Both the position numbers and the translations under genes were made by a program. The notes under the pieces were generated by a model, which was not told where the DNA came from, made no database searches, and saw only the letters and a list, made by a program, of their open reading frames with translations. Below, one piece after another: positions 45,932-56,835 of a stretch of DNA of 64,000 nucleotides (the first letter of the stretch is position 1; each line of letters opens with the position of its first letter). Origin of the DNA: Hedera helix (lineage: Eukaryota > Streptophyta > Magnoliopsida > Apiales > Araliaceae); contig OX359275.1 in assembly GCA_947179155.2 (NCBI GenBank), positions 5,521,501 to 5,585,500 of the forward strand. Reading direction: 5' to 3'.

Positions 45932-47607
45932 TGGTGTGAAGCAACCAAAAATAAAATCTTACTTTGAAAAATATTAATGTAGTAGTGAAAGTAAGAGTCG
46001 AACCCGCAGAGAGTGAATTATTTTAATAAATTCTAATGTTTTCAAAAATAACTAATTAAATGGGGGATTTTGAAATTATTAATTAACTAATTAAAATTCA
46101 AACAAATAAAACTAAATAATAATAAAGATGAGAAAAATCAATTAAAACAAACTTTAGTTCTTTAGTTCAGTATCCCCTTCTTTTAATCAACAAATTAATC
46201 AAGTTATTATTATCTTTTCCTTCAATTGAAATTAATAATCCTAGATAACCGACAATCGCCAAGCTACCCGAAATCCACCTTAAATTATAAATCTAATGCA
46301 GCAATCGCTCACAAAAAACCCTAACTATCATACAACCTAGAACTATCAGCCTAGATTTAATATAACAATTGCATTAAAAATTAGAGAATTAGATTATTCC
46401 AAGCAACAATCTCAACATCGCGGACCATTTAACTTGTCATCTTGATAACCATAATAATATTCAAAAGTTTGTCCACAATTAAATATTATTAACTGCTACT
46501 TATGATCAGTTAAAATATCGTTTGCTTAATATCAAATCTTAATCTAGCATATGATAAATTATTAATTAACTTAATAGGCCATTATCAAATTAATCAAACA
46601 AATATCATAAAATAATTAAAACAGATTATCAAGAATAAATCTCATGCATGAAGGAATAAATTATAAAATTCAATTAAAACATCAATTAAAAATAAGGTTC
46701 AACATCCATTTAGAATTGAAAATAAAAACTTAGCCTGACATTATTCAAAAATAATCTCCAATAGTTGAAAAGCTCTCTCCAAGAAATTAGGAGAAAGATC
46801 TCCCAAAAACTTACTATGAATAATGAGAGGTTGACCCTCTATTTATAGGCCTCTAACTTGTCCAAACCCTAATAGGATTTACAATTAAAAATAAAAGAAA
46901 ATTAAAATAATTATTATCCTAACCCTAGTTGGAATTAAAATCAAATTTGGAATCAAAAAGTAGCAAAAATCCCGAAAAAATCTCGTTTCTAGCAATTCTG
47001 TGCAAGCCAAACAAGCTTTAGTTGACCCGGTCAATGCAGACGCCGCGTGTTGTGACGTCAGCATGCCGCCGCGCATTGCGCGGAATATATATTTTTTTCA
47101 ACTGCCGCTTGGCCAAACGACGTCGTTTTTGTTATGTGACCGTTTCCTCGCGCGCAATGTGCGAACTGCTTTCCATTAAATCTCCAAACAACGTTGTTCT
47201 GATCCTGCACTGTGAAGTCTTCAGCGCATGGCACGGACGTCTGTGTTTCGGTTAATTACCATTATGCCCCTCCGCGTCTTTTCTTTCTTAATTACCATAA
47301 TGTCATTAGCTTATTAATAAATTCCTACAAAATAAAATAAAATAGATAAAAATAATATAAAAATACTAAAAATCCTAAAAACACATAATAATAAATAAAA
47401 TTTCTAAAATACTAAAAATAAATAAAAACACATAAATAAAAAGAAATATAAAAATACTATAAAATTACCTAAATTAACATAAATTAACTAAAATCCTATA
47501 AAACCTATTAAAACCAAAATAAGCTAAATAATTAAACATTTAAGCACACAATAAATATAAAAACTAAGTATTAGGGAATAAAAATATCGTATAATTTAAC
47601 CCTATCA
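45932..47607 (-). mobile_element. 5' LTR of the Tat-like element
   Basis: On the minus strand the LTR starts TGATAGGGTTAAATTATACG and ends TTGCTTCACACCA, followed by the PBS. It includes a GC-rich island (47035-47250) with CCGCGCATTGCGCGG and AAACGACGTCGTTT (47115-47128). A second palindrome at 47186-47198 reads AAACAACGTTGTT where the other LTR has AAACGACGTCGTT; both changes are CpG losses. Confidence 0.85.
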
Positions 47608-47637
47608 ATTACCTAAAAGATCAACATGCATATATAA

Positions 47638-50453
47638 TCACAAGTGTCCATTCTCGTTACCATCGCCTGAATCTTCATCATGCTCATCCTCGATATCCTA
47701 CAAGTAGCAGTACATGGAATACATGTCAAATATATTGAATGAATTTATCCATTCTAAACATAAGACCAACAATATTTGACAAGAGAGTAGCTAAGGCTCT
47801 GCATAACAGGCAGCAAAGCGCAAAAAAGAACATAAAAAAAATCGGCAAGCAGGTTAATTCTATGATACCATCATCGAGTAAGCCAAGCACTCCAGTGGGC
47901 TATGGAAAAAGTGAAGTCGATAGTGTCCACTCATACCAGAAGTGTAAGACATTAATTTCACCTCACCTCACCTTAAACTCTAATCAATGTGTTAAGTTTT
48001 TACAAGTGTTATAATCATGTGACCAATTTTTTCAAGCACCTTATTTATAAAAAGATGAAAGTAGGAAATGATAGTGTAATGAACTGACTAAGATTCGACA
48101 AAACACTTACATCGCTATTTGGAAGATTTGACGACTTTTCTCTCAGTTTCCTTATCTCTTCTTGAAGCTCCTTATGCATAGCCTCTTCCAATTGTTTTTG
48201 TCTTGCATCCATCATAGCTTGAAATTGGGGGGTCTCCATCGCAGCAAAGATGAGAGATTGCATATTAGGTAATGTGGGTGAGGGAGTCAAGCGAGATGTA
48301 AAGCCATTTGTAGAAATCGATTCACTTAACCCACTTGCCTTTAGATCCTCACTCGAACCTAAACCAAACACTCGTCCCTTTTTAATACCACCTGAAGACT
48401 CTATCTATTTATCCTTATCAAAAATAGGAAGATTATTTCCATACTTTTGACTGATATCACTTTTATATTTTTCCTGCAGTTTGAATATACAATATGTTAT
48501 GACTGATAAAAGATATTTAATGAACCAAGTTTAGAACATCATATTTCAAACATGTATAATTGACAATACACAAAGCTTATAAGTAGACTTTCTCCTACTT
48601 TTCTTGCATTGTCATTACAATACACACCATTTTTTTGGTGTGTTAGATCAAACACCTCAATGTGAGTAGGTTTAGTTTTCTTCTCATTTTCCTACCATCA
48701 CGAAAACAAAAGCACAAGAATCAAACATTTTAATTATATTAAAGCAACCATGATAAAAAATACTTACAAGCTTTTTTGCATGACTTATAAACGGTATTGA
48801 CCCTCCAACGTGGTTAAGCTTTGCACCTTTCTTCTTATTTGTAGAACTAGAATTTGAAATTTTTCGCCAACTCTCCTTGTTCCATTCTTCACAAAGAGAG
48901 ACACAATATTGTTTTTTCATAAACGAGGGTGGGTGCTCGGCCATTTTTTCAAAATTATAAGTTGTGAGCCCTATTTTTTTCTTTGACTCATCTCTTGCCT
49001 TTTTCATCAAATCTTTATAACGTACAGCACATACCTGCTCCCAAACCTTTCTTGCCTTTCTATTCTCCGCATCATCAATAAATTGATACATCTCCTCAAA
49101 TTCAGCCCATAACTCATTCTTTAGGTCTTTTGGCACTAATAACCAAGTCTGATATGACCCCATTTGATTTTTTATAGAACAAACAATTTGTCGTACTACA
49201 GAATTTGGTTGAAATCTACAAACACGAATAGAAATTATTATTTAGAATAAGATGCATTACATAAAGGTAAGCATAAATTATTATTTATAATAAGTTGTAT
49301 CGAAAAGTTGCTGAAAGCTATTGCCAGAAGCTCAAACTTGCTGAAAGTTATATTGTAGTCAGCATAAATATGATATATGATCTATGGTTAGACAACACCT
49401 TCTGTGTTAGAACACTATTCTGCACATATAATGCCGATTTCATTAAGAAGTAGGGCTGAAGAACAAATTGTAAATGATAAATGCACTCGACATTGCACTA
49501 TGTTGTAGAATAAAAATTGCTCTATTTTGACCTTACAGTGGAGTACGAATGATCAAATATAGTATGCATTTATCACCTCCCATTTCAACAAGTCTACACA
49601 AAAATTGCTCTATTTTGACCTTACAGTGGAGTGTTAATGTGATGAACTATAGATTCCGTATAATATATAATTTTCTTCATTTATACCTTGTTTACAAAGG
49701 AAAGGCAGTTTTTAAAATAGTATTTGGATATTTAATCATTTTTATGGACCTTCACTAATAGACATTCTCTGTTAGCATGAATACCATATTTTTTGCAGAT
49801 TGTATATTGCCAATCAGTTCAAATAACATTTATAACAGTTTCTTATAACTTCCGAGTAGTGGAGACAAGAATTTGTTACCATGAGTGTATAATAGATTTT
49901 AATTTTGTGAGTGATATTGCTAAAAGCAGTTCTTGATTTTGTTAAAGCAATTACCTAGTACCAACTATGTGAATCACCTCCCTATCCTCTGGATTCTCAG
50001 GCGCATCTTTACTAGAATTATCTCCCCTCAAAGCACTACTTCTCAGGACACCTATACAGTTTTATAAATAATTAAGCTAAGAACAGGTATATATCTCTAA
50101 TAATGTCATCAAAATAAAATATAATTACTTGCTGCAATAGATTCAATGTTGGCTTGTTCATTTGTTGGTTGAGTGTTTGGTTCAACTAGTGGTGTTGTTA
50201 GTTGAGTGTTTGGTTCAATTGGTGGTGTTGGTTGAGTAATTGCTGCAACTAGTGGTGGTGGTGGTGGTGTTTGAGTGTTTGGTGTTACTGGTGGAGGTGT
50301 TGGCAATTTGTTCATTGGTGCAGGTGTTGCTGTTGTTGAGCCATCTGATCTTGGTCTCTGTGATTGTTGTGGAGTAGAGCCAACTTCATGATTACTTACA
50401 ACTTTGTCTCTTCTCTTGCTAGGACCTCCTGTACGTGTTTTTGCCTTTGTCAT
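47638..50453 (-). pseudogene. CACTA TNP1-like gene (plant transposase, Ptta/En/Spm Transposase_24 type), six exons, one stop
   Basis: Exons by splice signals: 50129-50453 (ATG, MTKAKTRTGG..., Pro/Thr-rich), 49955-50051, 48768-49215, about 48594-48691, 48111-48473 and 47638-47697 (acidic tail, stop TGA). Phases agree for exons 1-2, 2-3, 3-4 and 5-6. Exon 3 carries the domain core (GSYQTWLLVPKDLKNELWAE ... EHPPSFMKKQYCVSLCEEWN). Exon 4 has PTHIEVFDLTHQKNGVY. Exon 5 has GGIKKGRVFGLGSS and a coiled-coil segment (KQLEEAMHKELQEEIRKLRE), as in this family. An in-frame TAG in exon 5 (48405-48407) and the lack of a clear GT donor at the end of exon 4 suggest it is inactive. In En/Spm the comparable protein binds subterminal repeats and assists excision. 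The Tat-like element is inserted ~30 bases beyond the stop codon. Confidence 0.8.
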
Positions 50454-50706
50454 ATCTGCAGGATTGTGATAATCATAAATAAACTTGGTTAAAAACAAAT
50501 AAAATGGAAGTATTTTATACCAAAGAGAGAATCAAATTTTCAAACATGAACTATATATAACATCAAATAGTGCAAGGTATAAAGTTAAAATTTAAGAAAC
50601 ATTATATAGTGCATGCTAGAAAACTAAAAGTTAAAACACAAGCAATAAAAGGTTCCATATAGTTGAACAAAACTTATCATTTACAAACTTACAAGCATGT
50701 GGAAAC

Positions 50707-51445
50707 TTAAAAATCAAATTCCATTTCCTCGCCACTAAAAGAAGAAGATTCCAATTCTGATTCATCATCTTCGATGTCATCAACTAGATCATCTATAAAG
50801 TCTTCTTTGTTTATTGTAATGTGAAGATCATTGGGATCGACTTCTTCCCTTAATCCCGCGGCTCTAAGTAGACCATCTTGGTCAAGTTTCAAATCGATAC
50901 TTAATAAAATTGGCTCATATTCCTCTTCTTCTTCTTCTTGGTAAAAATCTTCCATCACACTTGGTTGGTGGTCAACAAATCTTCTAGATTTTGCCTTGAT
51001 GACATTCCACCAATCGCTTCTTTCTCTCTTTCAAGATGAGGTAGTTGAATAGTAAACTTGTTGAGCTTGTACTTCCAATACAAAGGGATCATTTGTCTGA
51101 AGATATTTTTTATGTAATATCTCTACAAGCCCGTGATTTTCTACTCTAATACATTTTCCCTCGGTATCATACCACTCGCATTTAAACACAATAACTTTGT
51201 TACCTCTTCCAAAGTATATCAACTCTATGACATCAACCAAGCGGCCATAAAAGTCATGCTCCTCCTCATCATAGCAACTTCTCTTGATACAAACTCCATT
51301 ATTAACTATTTTTTTTACTTTGTCTATATGCATGTGTATGAAATTTAAACCCATTAACATAGTAACCTTTATAACATTTTACACCTCTTTTTGGGCCAAA
51401 TGCTAGTTGGTGTATACGATAATCTATCATTGAGTCATTTGTTGC
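50707..51445 (-). pseudogene. CACTA TNP2-like transposase, C-terminal domain (DUF4216-like) with frameshift and stop
   Basis: After the acceptor TTTTTTTCAACAG at 51446, a frame reads MIDYRIHQLAFGPKRGVKCY and continues to GYYVNGFKFHTH. At an 8-A run (51309-51316) the homology shifts frame and continues as CYDEEEHDFYGRLVDVIELI ... DPFVLEVQAQQVYY. This order is that of the DUF4216 region that follows the catalytic core in TNP2 proteins. A TGA at 51031-51033 interrupts it; the same frame goes on with SDWWNVIKAKSRRFVDHQP and a very acidic tail (QEEEEEEYE, DDIEDDESELE) to 50707. With core deletion, frameshift and stop it cannot make a working transposase. Confidence 0.8.
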
Positions 51446-51535
51446 CTGTTGAAAAAAATATTAATATGATAGTGTACTATGTAAAGAAAAAACTAGAAGA
51501 TGATATGATCAAATAAGCCAAACTTAAAGTGTTAC

Positions 51536-52197
51536 CCACATGTATGTATCTTTTGATAACCAAGTCCCAACATTTTTACCATTTGCTTCGCCCTATAATA
51601 ATTCTTAGGAAGCTTCTCATCTTTAGGCAACACACTCTTCATTAATGAGATCATGCGATTAAAGTGAACTTGGCTCATGTTTGACTCATCCTTGAGGTTC
51701 AACAATTGTGCTACCATAGATAATTTTGTTGACTTCTCACAACCTAGCCATAGCGGATCATCAACATCTTTTAAAAGTTGAAAAAAATTGGCGGCATCAG
51801 AATTTGGTTCTTCTAATCTATATGTCTCGCTACTCCAATCAAAACTTTGCCTAGCAACATCACGCACGAGATCTAAATACGGATTTGTATCAAACAGGAC
51901 CTCAATATTATCACTATGGTTTGAACTTTCTCCGGATAAATATTCGCCATGTACAAACCATTTTTTATAATTATTTTTGAATCCCTTTCTATAAAGATGT
52001 ATTTCAACATCTTCTCGAAGCTGGAAGAACCTCAATTTACAAGTCGAGTAAGGACACTTAATTTTTTGCTCACTAACATTCTCAAGAATAGAGTAAGCAA
52101 AATTAAGGAATTCCTTGACTCCCTCTCTGAATTCTTCACTAATTGTTCTTCCATTTTCAGCAACTCGCCTATCAATCCAACTTCGATCAAAAGGCAT
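51536..52197 (-). pseudogene. CACTA TNP2-like transposase, N-terminal exon
   Basis: The start at MPFDRSWIDRR (52195-52197) fits the family start; the frame is open 30 bases further upstream. Residues ~1-85 match the transposase-associated domain: WIDRR, EFREGVKEFLNFA, KIKCPYSTCK, EIHLYRKGF, YKKWFVHGE. Residues ~130-220 match the start of the Tnp2 transposase domain (PNSDAANFFQLLKDVDDPLW, KLSMVAQLLNLKDE, SVLPKDEKLPKNYY). The exon stops at a GT donor right after GYQKIHTC. In complete proteins several hundred residues with the catalytic core should follow. Here the next exon starts 90 bases on and encodes the C-terminal domain, so the core has been deleted. The exon phases do not join. Confidence 0.82.
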
Positions 52198-53216
52198 CCT
52201 TTCTAAGCAAAGTAACAACAGGCTCACATATACTGCCGCTTTTAGCTACATGAATCCAAATAAGATGTTCCAAAAATCAAAAATTCTATACTGCATCATG
52301 CAGTAGAGCAATCCAATTTTCAGACCAAAAATTATATAATGCATAACTAAGAATTCTCAAAAGCATGCTCATATCATTACCGCATTAAACAAATTCAATT
52401 CAAATCACCCACTATGGAAAAAGATATTCAAACCCCAGATCCAATAATTGAAACTGACATGCAAGAAAAGCCAATTTAAAATTTATCAAAACCAATTATT
52501 CAAGCCACAAAAACATAATATTTTTGTTCAGATACCAAAAAACATGTTGCAATTACTGAAGAAAATATAGAAATAACAAAAAACCAATCAAAGATTAACC
52601 AATACAGTATAAAATTAACAAAATCAATAACAGGGTAAAAACAAAATTCAGAAACACTATCACCCAAAAATCTCACATTGCAATGATAACAACGTATTAA
52701 ATAATGAAAAACCCAAAACCTAATCTACATTATACAGAAAAACCCAAGATTCATGTAGCTAGAAACTTGTATTAAGATATCAATAAAATGTTTTGGTACC
52801 TGTAAGTAAAGGACCAACGACGGTGAGACCCGACCCAATCGATGAAACTTCTGACTTATGGTTACAATTGAAAAGCGAAGTCACCCATTACCCATGGCAG
52901 CTAAGATTTCAATAATACGCACTTTGTCGCCCGATTTGCGAGTACTGAAGACATAAATGAGTTTGGGATGATAGGGATTGAGAAGCAAAATCTGGAGCTT
53001 ATGGTTGCAATTGAGAGAAGAAGTCACCCATCAGCCATGACAGCTAAGATTTTCAATTAAAAAGTGAGAAGATCTGGTTATGGATGAGAAGCAAGGAGTA
53101 AGTACGGTTTGGGATGATGGGGATAGATTTTCACCTATCTTATTTGTTTAAGGTTGTAATTTTATTTTATTTTTAGTATAGTTGGAGGGAATTGTTGGAG
53201 GGAAACAAAAAAAACT
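52198..53216 (-). other. CACTA region upstream of the TNP2-like gene
   Basis: No protein domain is recognised. The minus strand is likely 5' leader and promoter. A repeated phrase (TTGAGAAG...GTCACCCATTA/CAGCCATG.CAGCTAAGATTT) occurs at 52860-52910 and 53005-53055, a short imperfect direct repeat of about 60 bases. The CACTA sequence gives way to Athila-like LTR sequence near 53216. Confidence 0.5.
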
Positions 53217-54200
53217 GAAGCAACTAGCAGCTGCGTCGTAAGCAATAATCCTTGAAGTCGAAAACAGAAGTCTTTGAAGCAGTTGCATGGGAATCTAAGC
53301 AGCTACGTCGAAAGCAAGAATCGTTGAAGTCGAAAACAGAAGTCGTTGAAGCAGCTGCGTGGGCTGTCCAAGCAGCTGCGTCGAAAGAAAGAATCCTTGA
53401 AGTCGAAACAGAAGTCTTTGAAGCAGTTGCGTGGGAATTGAAGCAGTTGCGTAAGCCTCCAAAGTTGGAAACAGTAACTTCCGAAGTAGCTGCGTCGGGA
53501 CGTGTTAGTCATTATCACGTGCGGTTTTCAGTGGGACCCATGCGGCTAAATTTAATGTTTTCAGAATTCTTGTAGGATTCACTTAGTTATTAAGATTTAA
53601 TTTTGTTTATTTATTATAAATAGAATAGTAGAGATTATAAATTGATGTTCATAATTGGAGAGCAAGAGGAGATTAGGATTGGAGATTGATGATTGAAGGC
53701 TATAAAGTTTCTTTCATCTTCTTTATTTTCTTGATACTTCGAATGTTTTATTTAATTATGATTGAAGGCTATAACTTTCTCAATCAAATTTTAATTACAT
53801 GACTCATATACCCTAAATATATGTATCTTTTTCTATAATATTTTTTAAGTAAATAATAATCTAATTTATATTATTTTTTAAAATAATTAAAGAGTTAATT
53901 ATTTATGAACAATTGTGATTAAAAAAGCCTATTATGAGTCAATATAGTGTATATATACTATATATTATTAGTTATTATATTGTCATTGTAATATAGTATA
54001 TATTATTGTTCTATGAAGAATAGTCTAAAAGTGCATAGGATGAATATATTTATATGTCATGCATAACATATTTGGGAGTTTTTACTTAATTAGTCTATTT
54101 TAAGTGATTTTATCAATTCAGTTTTAACTAAGACATTTTTATTTTTATTTTTTTATTTTTTATTATCGAGCGGAAGTTTCGAAGGATTCTCGACTTTATC
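53217..54200 (+). mobile_element. 5' LTR of the Athila-like fragment (start missing)
   Basis: The first ~300 bases match 59495-59670 (GAAGTCGAAAACAGAAGTC, CCAAAGTTGGAAACAGTAAC) and contain direct repeats of AAGCAGCTGCGT with GAAGTCGAAAACAGAAGTC units. The rest is A/T-rich LTR sequence with a typical TGATTGAAGGCTATAA direct repeat at 53688 and 53760. The right edge is approximate. Confidence 0.6.
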
Positions 54201-54239
54201 CACGAAACAGTGCAGAATCAAGACATAAATGCGGAATGA

Positions 54240-55408
54240 TATTTCCCCCCACTAGCAAAGACGGCAAAAATGCTGAACGATATCCTTATTGATCATTATC
54301 TCTATAATGAAACTGATTCATATTAGGCTAGGATGGAGATCCTAATGGATTGTTATTCTGACTCTAATACTTATTCATATATTATTATCTAATAATAATA
54401 TACTAAATAAATATTAATTATAATTAATTCCACTAAATAATTCTAATTGCAATTCAGTCCAGAAATTAAATAAAATAAACCCTTTACTAATTAAATGTAA
54501 ACATTTCTTCTATATATGTACATAAATATTTCATAATTAAATATAATCCCAATATATTTAAACTAATTTCATAAATTCATAATTTATAAGTTATTGAAGA
54601 TATTATTTGATAAATAATATTATTTGAAGTGTAAGACATTATTAAATTATTAATATTGTTAGTATGTGATAGAGATATTATTAAATAATTATAATATGAA
54701 TGAGAAAATAGAATATTATTAAAATGGTTAATAGTATTCGTAAACATTGAAAATATTAATAATATCTATTTGAGGATAATATATTATCAATGGTGATAAT
54801 ATTAGGAATTGATTTATATGTTCTTAAAGGACACTTATGCGATTAAATTATTATCAAGGGTTGATAATATTATTAAGTGATTAAGGTTATACTTAAGTGA
54901 TAGATGATTTAAGTGCTATATATTACAGTTATATGTTATGCTGATTGGTAGATCAATATAGTTGAATGTCTTAATTAATTGAGAATGTTTACTCAAAATT
55001 TTATGTATTCACAATTATTATATATTGTTGAAATTCCAAGAGTTAATTCTTTTTCATTCATGATATATCATTTATTGTTATTTAAACTTGTTGAGCAAAG
55101 TACTTGCTCACTCTTGCTATATCATGAATTATTTTTCAGTTAAGCCGAGTGATCTAAGGAGTGCAACGACAAATGAAAGGTGAACGAGTAGAAGTAATTA
55201 GTTCTTATTTTATGTGTAAACCTTTTATATTATAAGGTTATGATGATATATTAAGGTTAGTGGAACCAGGGATTTAATGTACGTATTGTAATGATATTAT
55301 GTATATTTTTCGCGAGTTATTGAAGATTTAGTTTATGAATGTTTGTTTAGTAATGAATAATGAGCACTGACCACGAGATTCAAGAGACTCGGATTTGGGG
55401 GCGTCACA
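54240..55408 (+). mobile_element. Gypsy-type LTR fragment nested in the Athila-like fragment
   Basis: It ends in GGATTTGGGGGCGTCACA at 55408, the terminus seen at 1259 and (variant) 4301. It carries AATATTATTAAAT-type A/T repeats at 54595-54870 and the shared block TTGTTGAGC...TTGCTCACTCTTGCT...TTTTTCAG at 55086-55139. The left edge is unclear; a C-run segment near 54244-54262 resembles an inverted element boundary. Confidence 0.55.
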
Positions 55409-55699
55409 CATGATCCGTTTAATGCACACCGTTAATACACTAGTACTTTAATTAGAAGTCCAACTTCCATAATGAAGATAAATCATCTATATTAAATCAC
55501 TATAACTTACATGATAATATCTCCATCTCCAAATTATCACAGGTTATAAACTATTATATCTTTATATATATATATATTACATATGATTTATCTATTCTGT
55601 GTATAACACTGATACACAGAAACTCAATTTTGATTTACAGGTTGTGGGGGGAAAGACGACTTTTGTAGTTAAATGAAATGGACGAGTTTCGGGGGTCAT

Positions 55700-55916
55700 G
55701 CTTATGAAAATGCCAAGTTATATAAAGAGAAAGTCAAAAAGTGGCATGATAAACGAATCGTTCACCATAATAAAGGTTTTGTTGTATGGAGCAATAGAAG
55801 TTAAAGATTCAAACACTCTGTAGACATTCAAGGTCAATGGTGAAAGGCTCAAGCATTATTGGAGCGGGGATGTGGATCGTGAGCAAACCACCATAACACT
55901 TGAAGATCCTACTTGA
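55700..55916 (+). pseudogene. End of Athila-like pol (integrase C-terminus), decayed
   Basis: AYENAKLYKEKVKKWHDKRI (from 55700) and FKVNGERLKHYWSG followed by DVDREQTT (55827-55913, then TGA) are the well-conserved last blocks of Tat/Athila integrase. The stretch that should lie between them is mostly missing, and the joint contains a TAA. Upstream pol is absent: the LTR fragment ending at 55408 is only ~290 bases away. Confidence 0.75.
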
Positions 55917-56094
55917 CGAAAGATGGCATAATCAGGCTGAGGACTTTAAACTAAGCATTTATTTAGAAGCAACCCAAATATATAGTTTTTATACTTTTTA
56001 TTATTTTTAATTTTAGATTTAGTCTGTATTACTTAACTTCTTATTTGGTATTTTAAATGCTTGCAGGCTACAATGGAAAATTTGGAATCAGTAA

Positions 56095-56230
56095 CCGCTG
56101 AAGCAGCTACGTAACAAGGCCACGCAATTACTTCATTTTACACAACTGCGTAACAATCCCAAGCAGCTGCGTCATAGTATTCTGATTTTGAAGCAACTGC
56201 CTCACATGTTCAAGCAGCTGCGTAAATTAA
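56095..56230. repeat. AAGCAGCTGCGT repeats between pol and the additional ORF
   Basis: Five spaced variants (GAAGCAGCTACGTAA, CACAACTGCGTAA, CAAGCAGCTGCGTCA, GAAGCAACTGCCTCA, CAAGCAGCTGCGTAA). It is the same motif as in the LTRs of this fragment, outside the LTR. Confidence 0.75.
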
Positions 56231-56835
56231 CGACACTGAATCATTTAAAAAATGCGTCTGATTGATTCGGTGCCTCCCATTTAAATTCTTAAGGCTATCC
56301 AACTCCTACACGGTGCAAAACTCTCCCAACCTATCCGCAACAGAGATCTCTCCACAAGCCCACTTTCGATCTTCCATCTTCCTACTTTCTTGGGTCCGTT
56401 GCAACCATTTACCATGAGTACTCATCCGCATTCAACAACTTTAGGCGTCAATTGTTACCAAATTCAGATTCAAGTAAGTTTGACAAGTTTTATTTGATTA
56501 CTCAATTAACTTGAATCCTATTTGATATTGAAGTAGCAGTGGGTTGTTAAAATTTTCAAATATTGTGGAGTTTGGGATAGTTGAGTACTTGGTTACCCAG
56601 TTGAGCTTGTATTGGCTCAATTGGGGTTGTGGTATATTAATTTGGGATACCTTGTTTGGATTCTTGGGGATTAAAAGCTTGAAAGCTTTGGAGCCAAATA
56701 CGTTTGGGGGAAGATTTAAAAACCAAAAATTTCAAAGGTGCACGTCAAGTGTTCGACAAAAAGCCCCTAAGAGACCTGAGTACCTATTACTTGTTTTGGA
56801 ATATTGAAATCATTTGGGTATCATTCGACTTCACA

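Larger units (their letters stand above)
28176..47612 (-). mobile_element. Tat/Athila-like Ty3/gypsy element, 28181-47607, TSD ATTAC, internally deleted
   Basis: Two LTRs (28181-43482, split by the Tekay insertion, and 45932-47607) read TGGTGTG...CTATCA on the plus strand and are flanked by ATTAC at 28176-28180 and 47608-47612. A PBS of tRNA-Asp type and a gag remnant on the minus strand fix the orientation. The internal region (43483-45931) is only 2.4 kb: it has the gag zinc knuckle and gag C-terminus, then the 3' untranslated tail. Pol is wholly absent, so the copy is non-autonomous. It is inserted near the 3' end of the CACTA TNP1-like gene. Confidence 0.85.

Noticed and set aside
53252..53575. 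A 107-codon frame with repeats (KSKTEVFEAVAWE)
   Set aside because: The repeats are the AAGCAGCTGCGT / GAAGTCGAAAACAGAAG units of the Athila-like LTR. The same units occur in other frames and outside coding context.
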